The notes under the pieces: model-generated
Database searches by the model: none
Told to the model about the DNA's origin: nothing
The model's input: only the letters and a program-made list of their open reading frames with translations
In this document: positions 1 to 6,709 of the stretch, in pieces
Position numbering within the stretch: the stretch's first letter is position 1
Layout: each line of letters begins with the position of its first letter
Source of the DNA: JANYCO01 sp964437245
GTDB lineage: Bacteria; Bacteroidota; Bacteroidia; Cytophagales; Cytophagaceae
Direction: 5' to 3'
Length of the DNA: 8,837 nt
Assembly: GCA_964437245.1 (NCBI GenBank)
Contig: CAYTGJ010000175.1
Span: forward strand, 1 to 8,837
Translations under genes and position numbers: made by a program

Positions 1-2
1 GG

Positions 3-440
3 GGTAACGGCGGATGGGGCAACTGCACCGGAGTAGGTATTTCCGGCCTCACCCACTCGGATCCTCTCCGGGTCGTATCCGGAGAATGGGGTACTACTGC
101 AGGACCCGGATTCGGGGAAACATACTTGCAAGCAAAAATGATCTCGGGTGGACAAGGATTCGGGATGGCAGTGACCGTTGACGGAATTCCGGTAGCCTGG
201 GGAAATAACGGATCCTGTGGCGGACCGGGCGGAAGCTTAGGGAACGGCAGCAATACTGCCAGCGGAACTCCTGTCTTTGTAAGAAGAAACGCTACTACCT
301 ATGACAACAATGTGGTCAGTATTTCTGACGGAGATACGTGGGGATTTTATACTACTTCTACAAATCAGATCTATACCTGGGGGGATAACACCCTGGGTCA
401 GCTCGGCCTGAACAACACCACTTGTCAGAGTTACGCTACT
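3..440 (+). other. RCC1-type beta-propeller blades (end of propeller) within the adhesin
   Basis: Three WGN/WGD motifs begin at nt 15, 198 and 378, a period of 60-61 residues. The last reads WGDNTLGQLGL, the classic RCC1 repeat signature. It is preceded by stretches such as the one starting VVSISDGDTWGFYTT, matching the RCC1 pattern of a Gly-rich turn, a hydrophobic strand and an aromatic residue before WG. A complete RCC1 propeller usually has about seven blades, so the others should lie upstream of the window. In this family such propellers serve protein binding; the ligand here is unknown. The middle blade has a Gly-rich insertion after WGNNGS. Confidence 0.85.
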
Positions 441-3400
441 CAATTCACACTGCCTACCTGTACCTTCCCGGCTCCGAAGCCCTATGCCAATATTTCTCCC
501 CGAGACATGAGTGTATGTGCAAGTGCCTGGACAGGCGTCACCCTCGACTCAAGATTTACTATCGGGGCGGCCCTTGCCCAGTACTACCGGATCACCTGGT
601 CCCGGAACGGCACTCCGGTACAAACGCTCACCGCCGATCAGCCCGGTGCAACGACCTACGCTGCTACTACAACAGGTACTTACCGGGTCCACATTGCATA
701 CATTGGCAGCGATGCCCCTTGTACTCCTTATCTTCCTGCCGAAGATGAAATTGTAATCTCTGCTTATATACAAGATTATACTGTGCCTACTGGATTAACG
801 TTTTGCGGAACACTCACTCCTCATGTAAACGGGACCGGAATGTACCGCTGGTATGCCAACCCTACGGGCGGTACGGCACTGGACACGACGGTACAGAATA
901 ATCCAGCTGCACTGCTCAAAGCCAGCGTGAATGCTCCTGTAGCAGGAGTATACACCGTATACGTAGAAGAGATGGGATTAAGAGCCGGCCAGTTCGGGCA
1001 AGTATCTCCAGCTACCTGTGCGAGCGTGACGGCACAGAATATGTGGAACACCCGCAACATTGTGTTTAATACAGGAACCCACGATGTGATCCTGGATACT
1101 CTTTCGTTCTATGTAAGAGGCGAAACCGGTGCTCCTGTCAATTACAACTGGGAGATCAACATTTACAGTACGGTGGTAAACAATGGAAACAGAGTGGCCA
1201 ATACTTCCGCAGTCCTTTATACCTCTCCTTTAAAGACCATCGCCAATCCAACCAACGGCGGGAACTGGATACTGATTAAGATCCCGGTAAGCTATACGCT
1301 CTCTGCCAGCACTTCCTACGCGATCGGTTTTAAAAGTAACCATAATGCTATCGTTGCTGACTTTTCCTGCAACTATGTAGGAAGGGTAGACAACATTGCC
1401 ACTGGAGGTCCTTATCTCACGAGTACAGGAGCCGAAAGAAATACTAACTGGAGTGCGGTCTGGGGTTCCATTGCCAATATCCATTTTCATACCGCTCCTA
1501 CGTTCTGCGACCGGGTACCAGTACAGCTTACCGAAGTGTGTCCGTGCGCACCTCCCAACAGCGTAACCCTCACTCCTTCTGCCACGACCACCTATTGCCA
1601 GGGGACAAGCCTTGACATAGAAGGAGTTGCAGACCTTGCCGGTCTTGTTCCTCAAAACGGATACAATTATCGTTGGTATAAGGGAACTACCCCTGTCACC
1701 GCCTATACCGCTACCTATGCGGACCTTTCTTTTGCCAGCCTGGTTCCGGCAGACGCAGCTACCTATACCCTGCGGGTAGAAGACGGTACTGCGGGAAACT
1801 CTGCCTGCTATGCAGAAGCGTCCGTAACGATCGTAGTGGATGCTACTACCGTTCCCGGCGCAGTTGGTTCTGACCATACTATCTGCAGTGGTACCAATGC
1901 CAGCTTACTGACCAGCACCACTGCGGCTTCAGGAGGGAACGGGACTTCCTATACCTATCAATGGCAAACGTCTTCGGACAACACTACCTTTGCAGACGTT
2001 GCCACAGGGGGAACCGGTGCTACCTATTCTCCGGGAGCCCTCACTCAAACTACTTATTTCCGAAGAGCTGTCACTTCCGGTACTCTCTGTCCTACGGTAT
2101 ACACCAATGTCATCACCGTGACCGTAAACCCTGCCCTGACCGCAGGAGCTGTAGACGGAGACCAGACGATCTGCAGCAGCACAAGTCCTGCCGCATTTGT
2201 GGAAACAACCGCTGCCACCGGAGGAGATGGCACCTACACTTATCAGTGGCAATCGTCCACGAACGGGACCACGTGGAGCGATATTTCCGGAGCCACTTCG
2301 AATACTTATTCCCCTTCTACCCTGACAGCCACTACCTATTTCAGAAGAGCAGTAACCTCCGGTGGATGTCCTGCACAAAATTCTAACTCGATCACGGTGA
2401 CCGTCTTGCCCGGCTTAACCGCGGGTACCATCACTGCGAGTCAAAGCATTTGTTACAATACTACCCCGGTAGCGCTCGCAAGTACAGCAGGTGCTTCCGG
2501 AGGAACGGGCAGCTACACCTATTCATGGGAGGAGTCTACTGATAACGGGACTAACTGGAATATTATCAGCGGCGAATCCGGGCTGACCTATACGCCTGCA
2601 GCGCTGACCGCTACTACACTTTACAGAAGAATAGTAGTTTCCGGTACCGGCACCTGTAATACGGCCAATACAAATCCCGTTACGATCACTGTATATGCCG
2701 ACCTCACGGCAGGAGCTATTGCTTCAGACCAAAGCATCTGTTCCGGTATAATACCTTCCACCCTGACGAACGCCACCGCTCCTACAGGAGGAACCGGAAG
2801 CTACACCTATGTATGGGAAAGATCGGTGGATAACGGAGGAAACTGGAGTAGCATAACCGGTGCCTCTGCCAGCACATACGCTCCTGCTGCACTGACCACT
2901 ACTACGATGTACAGACGAACTGTTACTTCCGGGACCTGCGGATCGCTTACTGCCGCTGCGGTCACGATCACCGTTACCCCGAATGTTCCGGTAAGTGTAG
3001 CCATCAACGATCCGGGAGCAACCTGCTCAGGAGCTGCCATGAGCTTTACGGCCACCCCTGTCAATGAAGGGACTTCACCTTCCTACCAATGGTACGTAAA
3101 CAACAATCCGGTAAGTGGGGCTACTTCGGATATATTCAACAGCACTACTCTTGCCAATAATGATCGGGTAGAAGTAGTATTGACGTCCTCTATTACCTGT
3201 ACCACGGGGTCTCCGGCATCTTCCAATGCTGTGACTGTGCAAGTGATGAGCAATGTTACTCCTTCTCTCACGATTTCCAATCCCGGAAAGATTTGTACCG
3301 GTACAAGTGTCACCTTTAATATTACCGCCTCTTCCGGAGGGGGAGCCAGTCCATCTTATCAGTGGTACCTGAACAATGCTCCGGTAGGAACCAATTCCAC

Positions 3401-4253
3401 TTCGTATACCAACGCTTCTCTTACAAACGGGAATACGGTGCATGTAACCATGACTTCTTCACTGGGTTGTGCAACCACCCCAACAGGTACTTCCAATACT
3501 GTCACGATGAACGTAGCGCCGATCCCTGCTCCTCAGATTGTGGGAACAGACGCCACCTTCTGTTCGGGAAGCTCTATCACGTATACCTCTGTTCACGGAG
3601 GTGGTACACTGACCTGGTCCAACAACGGGGTACCGGTAGGCAGCGGACCGTCAATCACCCTTTCCAATTCCGGTCTCTATACACTGACCGAGTCTAACGG
3701 GGCTTGTGAAACGACTTCCTCTCCGGTACAGGTAACGGTAATCCCTACACCGGTAGTGAATGCCGGACCGGATATTTATGTAAAAGAAGGAGATGTGTTT
3801 TCGCTGAATGCTACCGGTGCTACCAACTATCTCTGGACACCTGTCACAGGATTAAGCAGTGCCAATGTGGCCAGTCCTTCTCTGACAGCCCACAACAGCC
3901 TCGAATACACCGTCACCGGTTCTGACGCCACGAACACTTGTTCCTCTGTAGATCTGGTAAAAGTATTTGTAGAAAAGCAGATCAATATCCCGAATGCGTT
4001 CACTCCAAACGGCGATAACAACAACGATGGCTGGGAGATCGCCAATATTGAGAGTTTCCCGAACTGTGTGGTAGAAGTCTTTAACCGTTGGGGAAATCTG
4101 GTGTGGAAGTCGAACGGATATTCGCTGCAATGGGACGGTTCTAATTTCAGAAGCGGAGAAGCGCTGCCGGATGGCACTTATTTCTACATCATAGACCTTC
4201 AAAGCAAGATATACAACGAACCTTATACAGGGTATGTACAGATCGTAAAATAA
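3..4253 (+). CDS. Giant surface adhesin-like protein with RCC1 and Ig-like repeats and CHU_C type IX sorting domain (5' partial)
   Basis: The frame is open from the left edge to TAA at 4251-4253, giving 1,416 visible residues. The ATG at 126 lies inside an RCC1 repeat and is not the true start, so signal peptide and N-terminus are missing. Visible order: RCC1-type blades (nt 3-440); a first Ig-like module (about 501-770); a second with the RWYANPTGGTAL motif of CHU_C-associated Ig domains (about 798-985); an unassigned beta-rich module (1017-1505); an Ig-like module (about 1551-1844); four related repeats (1845-2975); two of another kind (2976-3515); a Cys-pair Ig-like module (about 3516-3750); a PKD-like stretch starting PVVNAGPD; and CHU_C. 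The protein is rich in Thr, Ser, Gly and Asn and poor in Lys, as expected of an extracellular stalk. By family knowledge it is exported by the type IX system and held at the cell surface; adhesion is inferred. No catalytic domain was recognised. The adjacent SprF-like gene supports this reading. Confidence 0.93.
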   Translation, partial: GNGGWGNCTGVGISGLTHSDPLRVVSGEWGTTAGPGFGETYLQAKMISGGQGFGMAVTVDGIPVAWGNNGSCGGPGGSLGNGSNTASGTPVFVRRNATTYDNNVVSISDGDTWGFYTTSTNQIYTWGDNTLGQLGLNNTTCQSYATQFTLPTCTFPAPKPYANISPRDMSVCASAWTGVTLDSRFTIGAALAQYYRITWSRNGTPVQTLTADQPGATTYAATTTGTYRVHIAYIGSDAPCTPYLPAEDEIVISAYIQDYTVPTGLTFCGTLTPHVNGTGMYRWYANPTGGTALDTTVQNNPAALLKASVNAPVAGVYTVYVEEMGLRAGQFGQVSPATCASVTAQNMWNTRNIVFNTGTHDVILDTLSFYVRGETGAPVNYNWEINIYSTVVNNGNRVANTSAVLYTSPLKTIANPTNGGNWILIKIPVSYTLSASTSYAIGFKSNHNAIVADFSCNYVGRVDNIATGGPYLTSTGAERNTNWSAVWGSIANIHFHTAPTFCDRVPVQLTEVCPCAPPNSVTLTPSATTTYCQGTSLDIEGVADLAGLVPQNGYNYRWYKGTTPVTAYTATYADLSFASLVPADAATYTLRVEDGTAGNSACYAEASVTIVVDATTVPGAVGSDHTICSGTNASLLTSTTAASGGNGTSYTYQWQTSSDNTTFADVATGGTGATYSPGALTQTTYFRRAVTSGTLCPTVYTNVITVTVNPALTAGAVDGDQTICSSTSPAAFVETTAATGGDGTYTYQWQSSTNGTTWSDISGATSNTYSPSTLTATTYFRRAVTSGGCPAQNSNSITVTVLPGLTAGTITASQSICYNTTPVALASTAGASGGTGSYTYSWEESTDNGTNWNIISGESGLTYTPAALTATTLYRRIVVSGTGTCNTANTNPVTITVYADLTAGAIASDQSICSGIIPSTLTNATAPTGGTGSYTYVWERSVDNGGNWSSITGASASTYAPAALTTTTMYRRTVTSGTCGSLTAAAVTITVTPNVPVSVAINDPGATCSGAAMSFTATPVNEGTSPSYQWYVNNNPVSGATSDIFNSTTLANNDRVEVVLTSSITCTTGSPASSNAVTVQVMSNVTPSLTISNPGKICTGTSVTFNITASSGGGASPSYQWYLNNAPVGTNSTSYTNASLTNGNTVHVTMTSSLGCATTPTGTSNTVTMNVAPIPAPQIVGTDATFCSGSSITYTSVHGGGTLTWSNNGVPVGSGPSITLSNSGLYTLTESNGACETTSSPVQVTVIPTPVVNAGPDIYVKEGDVFSLNATGATNYLWTPVTGLSSANVASPSLTAHNSLEYTVTGSDATNTCSSVDLVKVFVEKQINIPNAFTPNGDNNNDGWEIANIESFPNCVVEVFNRWGNLVWKSNGYSLQWDGSNFRSGEALPDGTYFYIIDLQSKIYNEPYTGYVQIVK
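1017..1505 (+). other. Unassigned beta-rich module (about 163 residues) within the adhesin
   Basis: This segment lies between Ig-like modules and lacks their Cys-x-Gly opening and YxW core. It is rich in alternating hydrophobic and polar residues (ILDTLSFYVRG, WEINIYSTVV, WILIKIPVSYTLSASTSYAI), suggesting a jelly-roll-like beta sandwich. The part ending in SASTSYAIGFKS resembles the 'time/carbohydrate-module-like' sandwiches found in secreted Bacteroidota proteins, but I cannot assign it to a named family. It could bind a ligand or be a structural spacer. Boundaries are approximate, placed at the Cys at 1017 and before the FC of the next module at 1503. Confidence 0.5.
1845..2975 (+). repeat. 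Four tandem Ig-like repeats of 93-96 residues (type A)
   Basis: Repeat units are 1845-2126, 2127-2405, 2406-2693 and 2694-2975. Each begins with a short linker plus AGA/AGT/GAV, then a (H/Q)(T/S)IC motif, a Gly-rich GG(N/D/T)G turn, YTYxW, a YxP or APAALT stretch, YRR or FRRxVxSG, and a second Cys before the closing ITV strand. The paired cysteines are kept in all four and could form a disulfide after export. Units 3 and 4 are also alike at the DNA level: 28 of 33 bases match between 2499-2531 and 2787-2819, which points to internal duplication. The role is most likely a stalk that extends the N-terminal propeller away from the cell. Confidence 0.9.
2976..3515 (+). repeat. Two tandem Ig-like repeats of 90 residues (type B)
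   Basis: Units 2976-3245 and 3246-3515 are both exactly 270 nt. Both carry a sequence of the form (S/T)(V/L)xIxxPGxxCxG, then SPSYQWYxNNxPVG/S, a TxxN(N/G)(D/N)xVxVxxTSS stretch and a second Cys (ITC or LGC) before the closing VTV or VTM strand. They differ from the type A units before them in length and in the QWYxNN core, so they form a separate repeat subfamily. This subtype is common in very large Bacteroidota surface proteins with CHU_C ends. Confidence 0.9.
3984..4250 (+). other. CHU_C / gliding-motility-associated C-terminal (type B T9SS sorting) domain
   Basis: The last 89 residues begin NIPNAFTPNGDNNNDGWEI, the hallmark opening of the CHU_C domain. They continue with VEVFNRWGNLVW, a WDG motif, LPDGTYFYII and the terminal strand GYVQIVK. 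In this family the domain directs export across the outer membrane by the type IX secretion system (type B substrates) and often depends on a neighbouring PorP/SprF protein. It is complete and sits at the very C-terminus, as expected. Confidence 0.96.
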
Positions 4254-4283
4254 CCAGTCGGGATGCTTAACAGAATAACAAAG

Positions 4284-5243
4284 ATGAAAAAGTATTATTT
4301 AGCGGCATGGCTTGTATTGACAGGCGCTGCCATGAGCTTTGCTCAGCAGAGAGCACAGTATACCCAATACATGATCAATCCTTTTCTGGTCAATCCTGCG
4401 GTTTCGGGAACAGAAGATTATACTGACATCCGGGCTGGCTACCGAAAACAATGGGTAGGTTTTGAAGGCTCACCGCGGACAGTTTTTCTGAGTGCCCATA
4501 CTAACTTTGGGAAGAACAGAGTAGTAAACAACCGTACCCGGCACAAGAAAACAGGTTTTCACGGTGCAGGGGTAGTCCTGACCAATGATGTGATCGGCCC
4601 GACAAGCATTACGAATATAAGCGGAGCCTACTCGTATCATATTGCGCTTTCCAAAAAACTATTTGCGTCTCTTGGGGTAATGGCCGGCCTACAACAATTT
4701 TCCCTGGATGGAAACAAGCTCACCACCGCCAATCCGAATGATGGAGCAATCAATAGTTTTACAGGAAAATCACTGGCGGACATCAATACAGGAGCCTGGG
4801 TCTATTCGGACAAGTTCTACATCGGAGCTTCTCTTATTCAGGTCATGCCACAAAAACTTTACAACGGAAATACAAATGCCCTTGTCAATGGAAAACTTGC
4901 GCATCATTATATGATCATGGGAGGATATAGAATTCCGGTAGGCTATGATTTCACCCTGATCCCTTCCGTGTGTGTAAAAGCCGTATCTCCGGCGCCTTTG
5001 TCTGTAGACCTGAACACCAAGCTACGTTATAAAGATGTTTTCTGGGGAGGGGTTTCCTATCGTCACAAAGATGCGGTAGCCATCATGGCTGGAGTAATTA
5101 TGAACAATACTTTTGACTTCAGCTACTCATACGATTTTACGACCAGCCACCTGAGCAAGTTCGGAGGCGGGTCTCATGAAGTAATCCTGGGTTACAGGTT
5201 GCGTACCAAACAACAGGTGATCTGTCCTTCGAGCTTCTGGTAA
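4284..5243 (+). CDS. PorP/SprF family type IX secretion outer-membrane protein
   Basis: This 319-residue protein has the usual length of the family. Residues 1-20 form a signal peptide (MKK, hydrophobic core, cleavage probably after MSFA before QQ). The mature start, with AQYTQYMINPFLVNPAVSG followed by a RAGYRKQWVGFEGSP stretch, is the diagnostic PorP/SprF opening. The end, with YSYDFTTSHLS and HEVILGYRL, is typical of the last strands of its outer-membrane beta-barrel. I chose the ATG at 4284 because it gives a clean signal peptide; the in-frame ATG at 4263 would add seven residues (MLNRITK), and neither has a clear Shine-Dalgarno. The gene begins 30 nt after the adhesin stop on the same strand, so the two are probably cotranscribed. 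By analogy with F. johnsoniae SprF and SprB, it probably helps export or anchor the upstream CHU_C protein. Its specificity for that partner is inferred. Confidence 0.95.
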   Translation: MKKYYLAAWLVLTGAAMSFAQQRAQYTQYMINPFLVNPAVSGTEDYTDIRAGYRKQWVGFEGSPRTVFLSAHTNFGKNRVVNNRTRHKKTGFHGAGVVLTNDVIGPTSITNISGAYSYHIALSKKLFASLGVMAGLQQFSLDGNKLTTANPNDGAINSFTGKSLADINTGAWVYSDKFYIGASLIQVMPQKLYNGNTNALVNGKLAHHYMIMGGYRIPVGYDFTLIPSVCVKAVSPAPLSVDLNTKLRYKDVFWGGVSYRHKDAVAIMAGVIMNNTFDFSYSYDFTTSHLSKFGGGSHEVILGYRLRTKQQVICPSSFW

Positions 5244-5265
5244 GAATACAACTAAACTAACATGC

Positions 5266-5307
5266 AAACGAAAGGGTAAAAACAATGTTTTTACCCTTTC
5301 GTTTTTT
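5266..5307 (+). terminator. Rho-independent terminator, shared by convergent genes
   Basis: An 18-nt arm (5266-5283) and its exact reverse complement (5287-5304) flank a 3-nt AAT loop, and six T follow the GC-containing part of the stem on the plus strand. It lies 22 nt after the SprF-like stop, so it should end the adhesin/SprF transcript. For minus-strand transcription the same stem forms, but only three T follow it, so termination there may be weaker. The right arm also encodes the last codons and the stop of the convergent PepSY-TM gene. Confidence 0.88.
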
Positions 5308-6424
5308 CTTTGCTTTTATTCTTTCTTCCCCACCAGATCATAAAGCCGGTGACGGGCAAAGTGGCACAGATGAAGGAGGCAAAAAAAGCAAGGCATTTCC
5401 CTGCCAGACCCAGTACCGCCCCAACATGAATATCATAGTTCATCCGCATGATCTTATCGGCTACCGGCATTTCAGGAGTATACCTTCCATAGGCATGTGG
5501 TACCGACAGTTCTTTCATCGTATACTGATCAAAGTATCGGTAATCTGTTTGCCAGTAAGTACAAGCATCCGGGTTACTACTTCCTTCTACAGCAGCCCTG
5601 TGGTCTTCCGGGATATGTACTTCGATCACTTCTGCCGCAGGATTTTCTGCTTTGAGTTTTTCCCAGACAAGATCTGCCACCGGAACCTTATACAATGAAC
5701 CCGTAGCAGAGGAATCGGAAAGAGTTTCCTCATAGGGAATGGCCGATTTGCCTCCGGAAGTAGTCCAGTAAACGGCTTTGGAAAACCATTCGAATCCCCA
5801 GACAAGCCCCGTAATCGCCAGAAAGATCGCGATCCAGCAAGCATAAAAGCCCAGTACATTATGAAGGTCATAGTTTTTTCTTCTCCACCGGGCAGACCAT
5901 TTGATACTAAAACGCTGGCTGGCGGCGGCTTTGTTTTTAGGCCACCATAAAACAATCCCGGTAATGAGCATCACGATAAAGATCAGGGTGGCCGTAGCCA
6001 CTACCGGCTGGCCGATCTCATGAGGCAACCAAAGATAGAAATGACCCATCAGAATGATCCGGAAAAAATCCTGATCCATGTCTTTTACTTTAAGAACATT
6101 TCCGTGGTAAGGATCTATAAAGACCAGATAATAGTATTCCGGATCATCGTCGTAAAAACTTACACGAACCGATTCGTCTTTCGCTCCGTAACGGACGCTA
6201 TGGACTTTTTTACCTGGCATCTCCCTGCCAGCAATCTCCGCGAGGCCAGAAGGAGGAAGCATTTTTGTGTTTTCCTCTGCCACATACCGGTATGATTGGG
6301 AGAGATTTTCTATTTCTACCTGGAAGGCCAGAATACAACCGGTGACCGATACCAGGACAATGATCAGGCCTACGGACAGTCCCAGCCACAGGTGAATTTT
6401 ATTGATTATTTTTTTCACAGTCAA
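5291..6424 (-). CDS. PepSY-associated TM helix protein (COG3182-like, iron-regulated/reductase-like membrane protein)
   Basis: The protein has 377 residues, full length for the family. TM1 (about 11-34) opens with the typical KIHLWLGL motif. A PepSY-like periplasmic section follows (about 51-112, with FIDPYHGNVL). Further TM segments lie at about 140-161, 190-210 and 335-364. Histidines at 11, 128 (LMGHFYLWLP), 188 (YDLHNVLGFY) and 333 (MNYDIHVGAVLG) sit at or near membrane edges and are candidate heme or metal ligands. Relatives are often next to TonB-dependent siderophore receptors and are thought to act in iron uptake or siderophore reduction; no such receptor is visible here, so the substrate is unknown. 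No ATG fits: the frame has a stop at 6434-6436, leaving TTG at 6424 or GTG at 6418 as start. TTG gives MTVKKI, GTG gives MKKI, and both look like family N-termini. The stop lies inside the shared hairpin. Confidence 0.9.
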   Translation of the reverse strand: MTVKKIINKIHLWLGLSVGLIIVLVSVTGCILAFQVEIENLSQSYRYVAEENTKMLPPSGLAEIAGREMPGKKVHSVRYGAKDESVRVSFYDDDPEYYYLVFIDPYHGNVLKVKDMDQDFFRIILMGHFYLWLPHEIGQPVVATATLIFIVMLITGIVLWWPKNKAAASQRFSIKWSARWRRKNYDLHNVLGFYACWIAIFLAITGLVWGFEWFSKAVYWTTSGGKSAIPYEETLSDSSATGSLYKVPVADLVWEKLKAENPAAEVIEVHIPEDHRAAVEGSSNPDACTYWQTDYRYFDQYTMKELSVPHAYGRYTPEMPVADKIMRMNYDIHVGAVLGLAGKCLAFFASFICATLPVTGFMIWWGRKNKSKEKTKG

Positions 6425-6646
6425 ACTATATTTTTATCAGCGCCTGTATGTAATTGCTCTCACATTTTTTTACTGTTCCTCTTCTCAAAATGTTCTTACA
6501 CACTGACGTAATTTGCAAAAATACCGTTAAGTACAGTCGTCGCCAATACTAATATTTAGGTATTTACAACGCAACTATTCCGAACCCAATCCTTTCTTCC
6601 TGTGTTTCTTAGAGCACGTAATTTTTCCGGAACGGTATCAAAAACA
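6425..6646. other. AT-rich intergenic spacer between the RND terminator and the PepSY-TM gene
   Basis: This non-coding part shows no plausible small ORF, tRNA-like fold or strong inverted repeat. The 9-mer ACGTAATTT occurs twice (6506-6514 and 6616-6624), probably by chance. I saw no convincing Fur-box palindrome, although the downstream family is often iron-regulated. It most likely carries the promoter and leader of the PepSY-TM gene. Confidence 0.5.
6486..6519 (-). promoter_or_regulatory. Possible Bacteroidota-type promoter for the PepSY-TM gene
   Basis: On the minus strand a TTTG (6519-6516) is followed after 22 nt by ACATTTTG (6493-6486), which partly matches the Bacteroidota -33 TTTG and -7 TAnnTTTG elements; the TA is not matched. 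It lies about 60 nt before the proposed start. The position is sensible because the RND terminator separates the two minus-strand genes, so the PepSY-TM gene needs its own promoter. In an AT-rich spacer such a partial match can arise by chance. Confidence 0.2.
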
Positions 6647-6674
6647 AAGGTCTACCGGAAATCCGGCAGACCTT
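6641..6674 (-). terminator. Rho-independent terminator of the RND pump gene
   Basis: Arms 6647-6658 and 6663-6674 pair over 12 positions with one A-C mismatch around a 4-nt loop. Read on the minus strand, the stem is followed by a T-rich run (TGTTTTTG). It begins 35 nt after the RND stop codon. Just before it lies a 9-nt near-perfect tandem repeat (6672-6680 and 6681-6689, CTTAAACC plus one base) whose first copy overlaps the stem arm. Confidence 0.8.
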
Positions 6675-6709
6675 AAACCACTTAAACCTAAAAAAATAGC
6701 GAATCTCTT

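Noticed and set aside
126..128. ATG at 126 as the adhesin start
   Set aside because: The frame stays open to the left edge and the upstream residues carry another WGN RCC1 motif at the correct 61-residue spacing, and no signal peptide follows the ATG.
1230..1877. Long minus-strand open frame (215 codons) opposite the adhesin
   Set aside because: Its translation is rich in Arg, Gly and Ser with no recognisable domain, and the plus strand here is clearly coding with Ig-like repeats. Long antisense frames are common opposite Thr/Ser/Gly-rich repeat genes.
1929..2378. Open frames on both strands in alternative frames over the Ig-like repeats
   Set aside because: They exist only because of the biased codon use of the repeats; the translations are low-complexity and unlike any family.
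1845..3515. CRISPR-like array or mobile-element repeats
   Set aside because: The periodicity is 270-288 nt, in frame, and explained by protein repeats; there are no short identical repeats with unique spacers and no transposase or terminal inverted repeats.
5285..5698. Plus-strand open frame of 137 codons starting in the terminator loop
   Set aside because: It runs antisense to the well-supported PepSY-TM gene, starts inside the hairpin, and its translation shows no domain.
6506..6624. Repeated 9-mer ACGTAATTT in the spacer as a possible operator
   Set aside because: Two 9-base matches 110 nt apart in AT-rich DNA, without dyad symmetry or a fixed relation to a promoter, are not enough to support a binding site.
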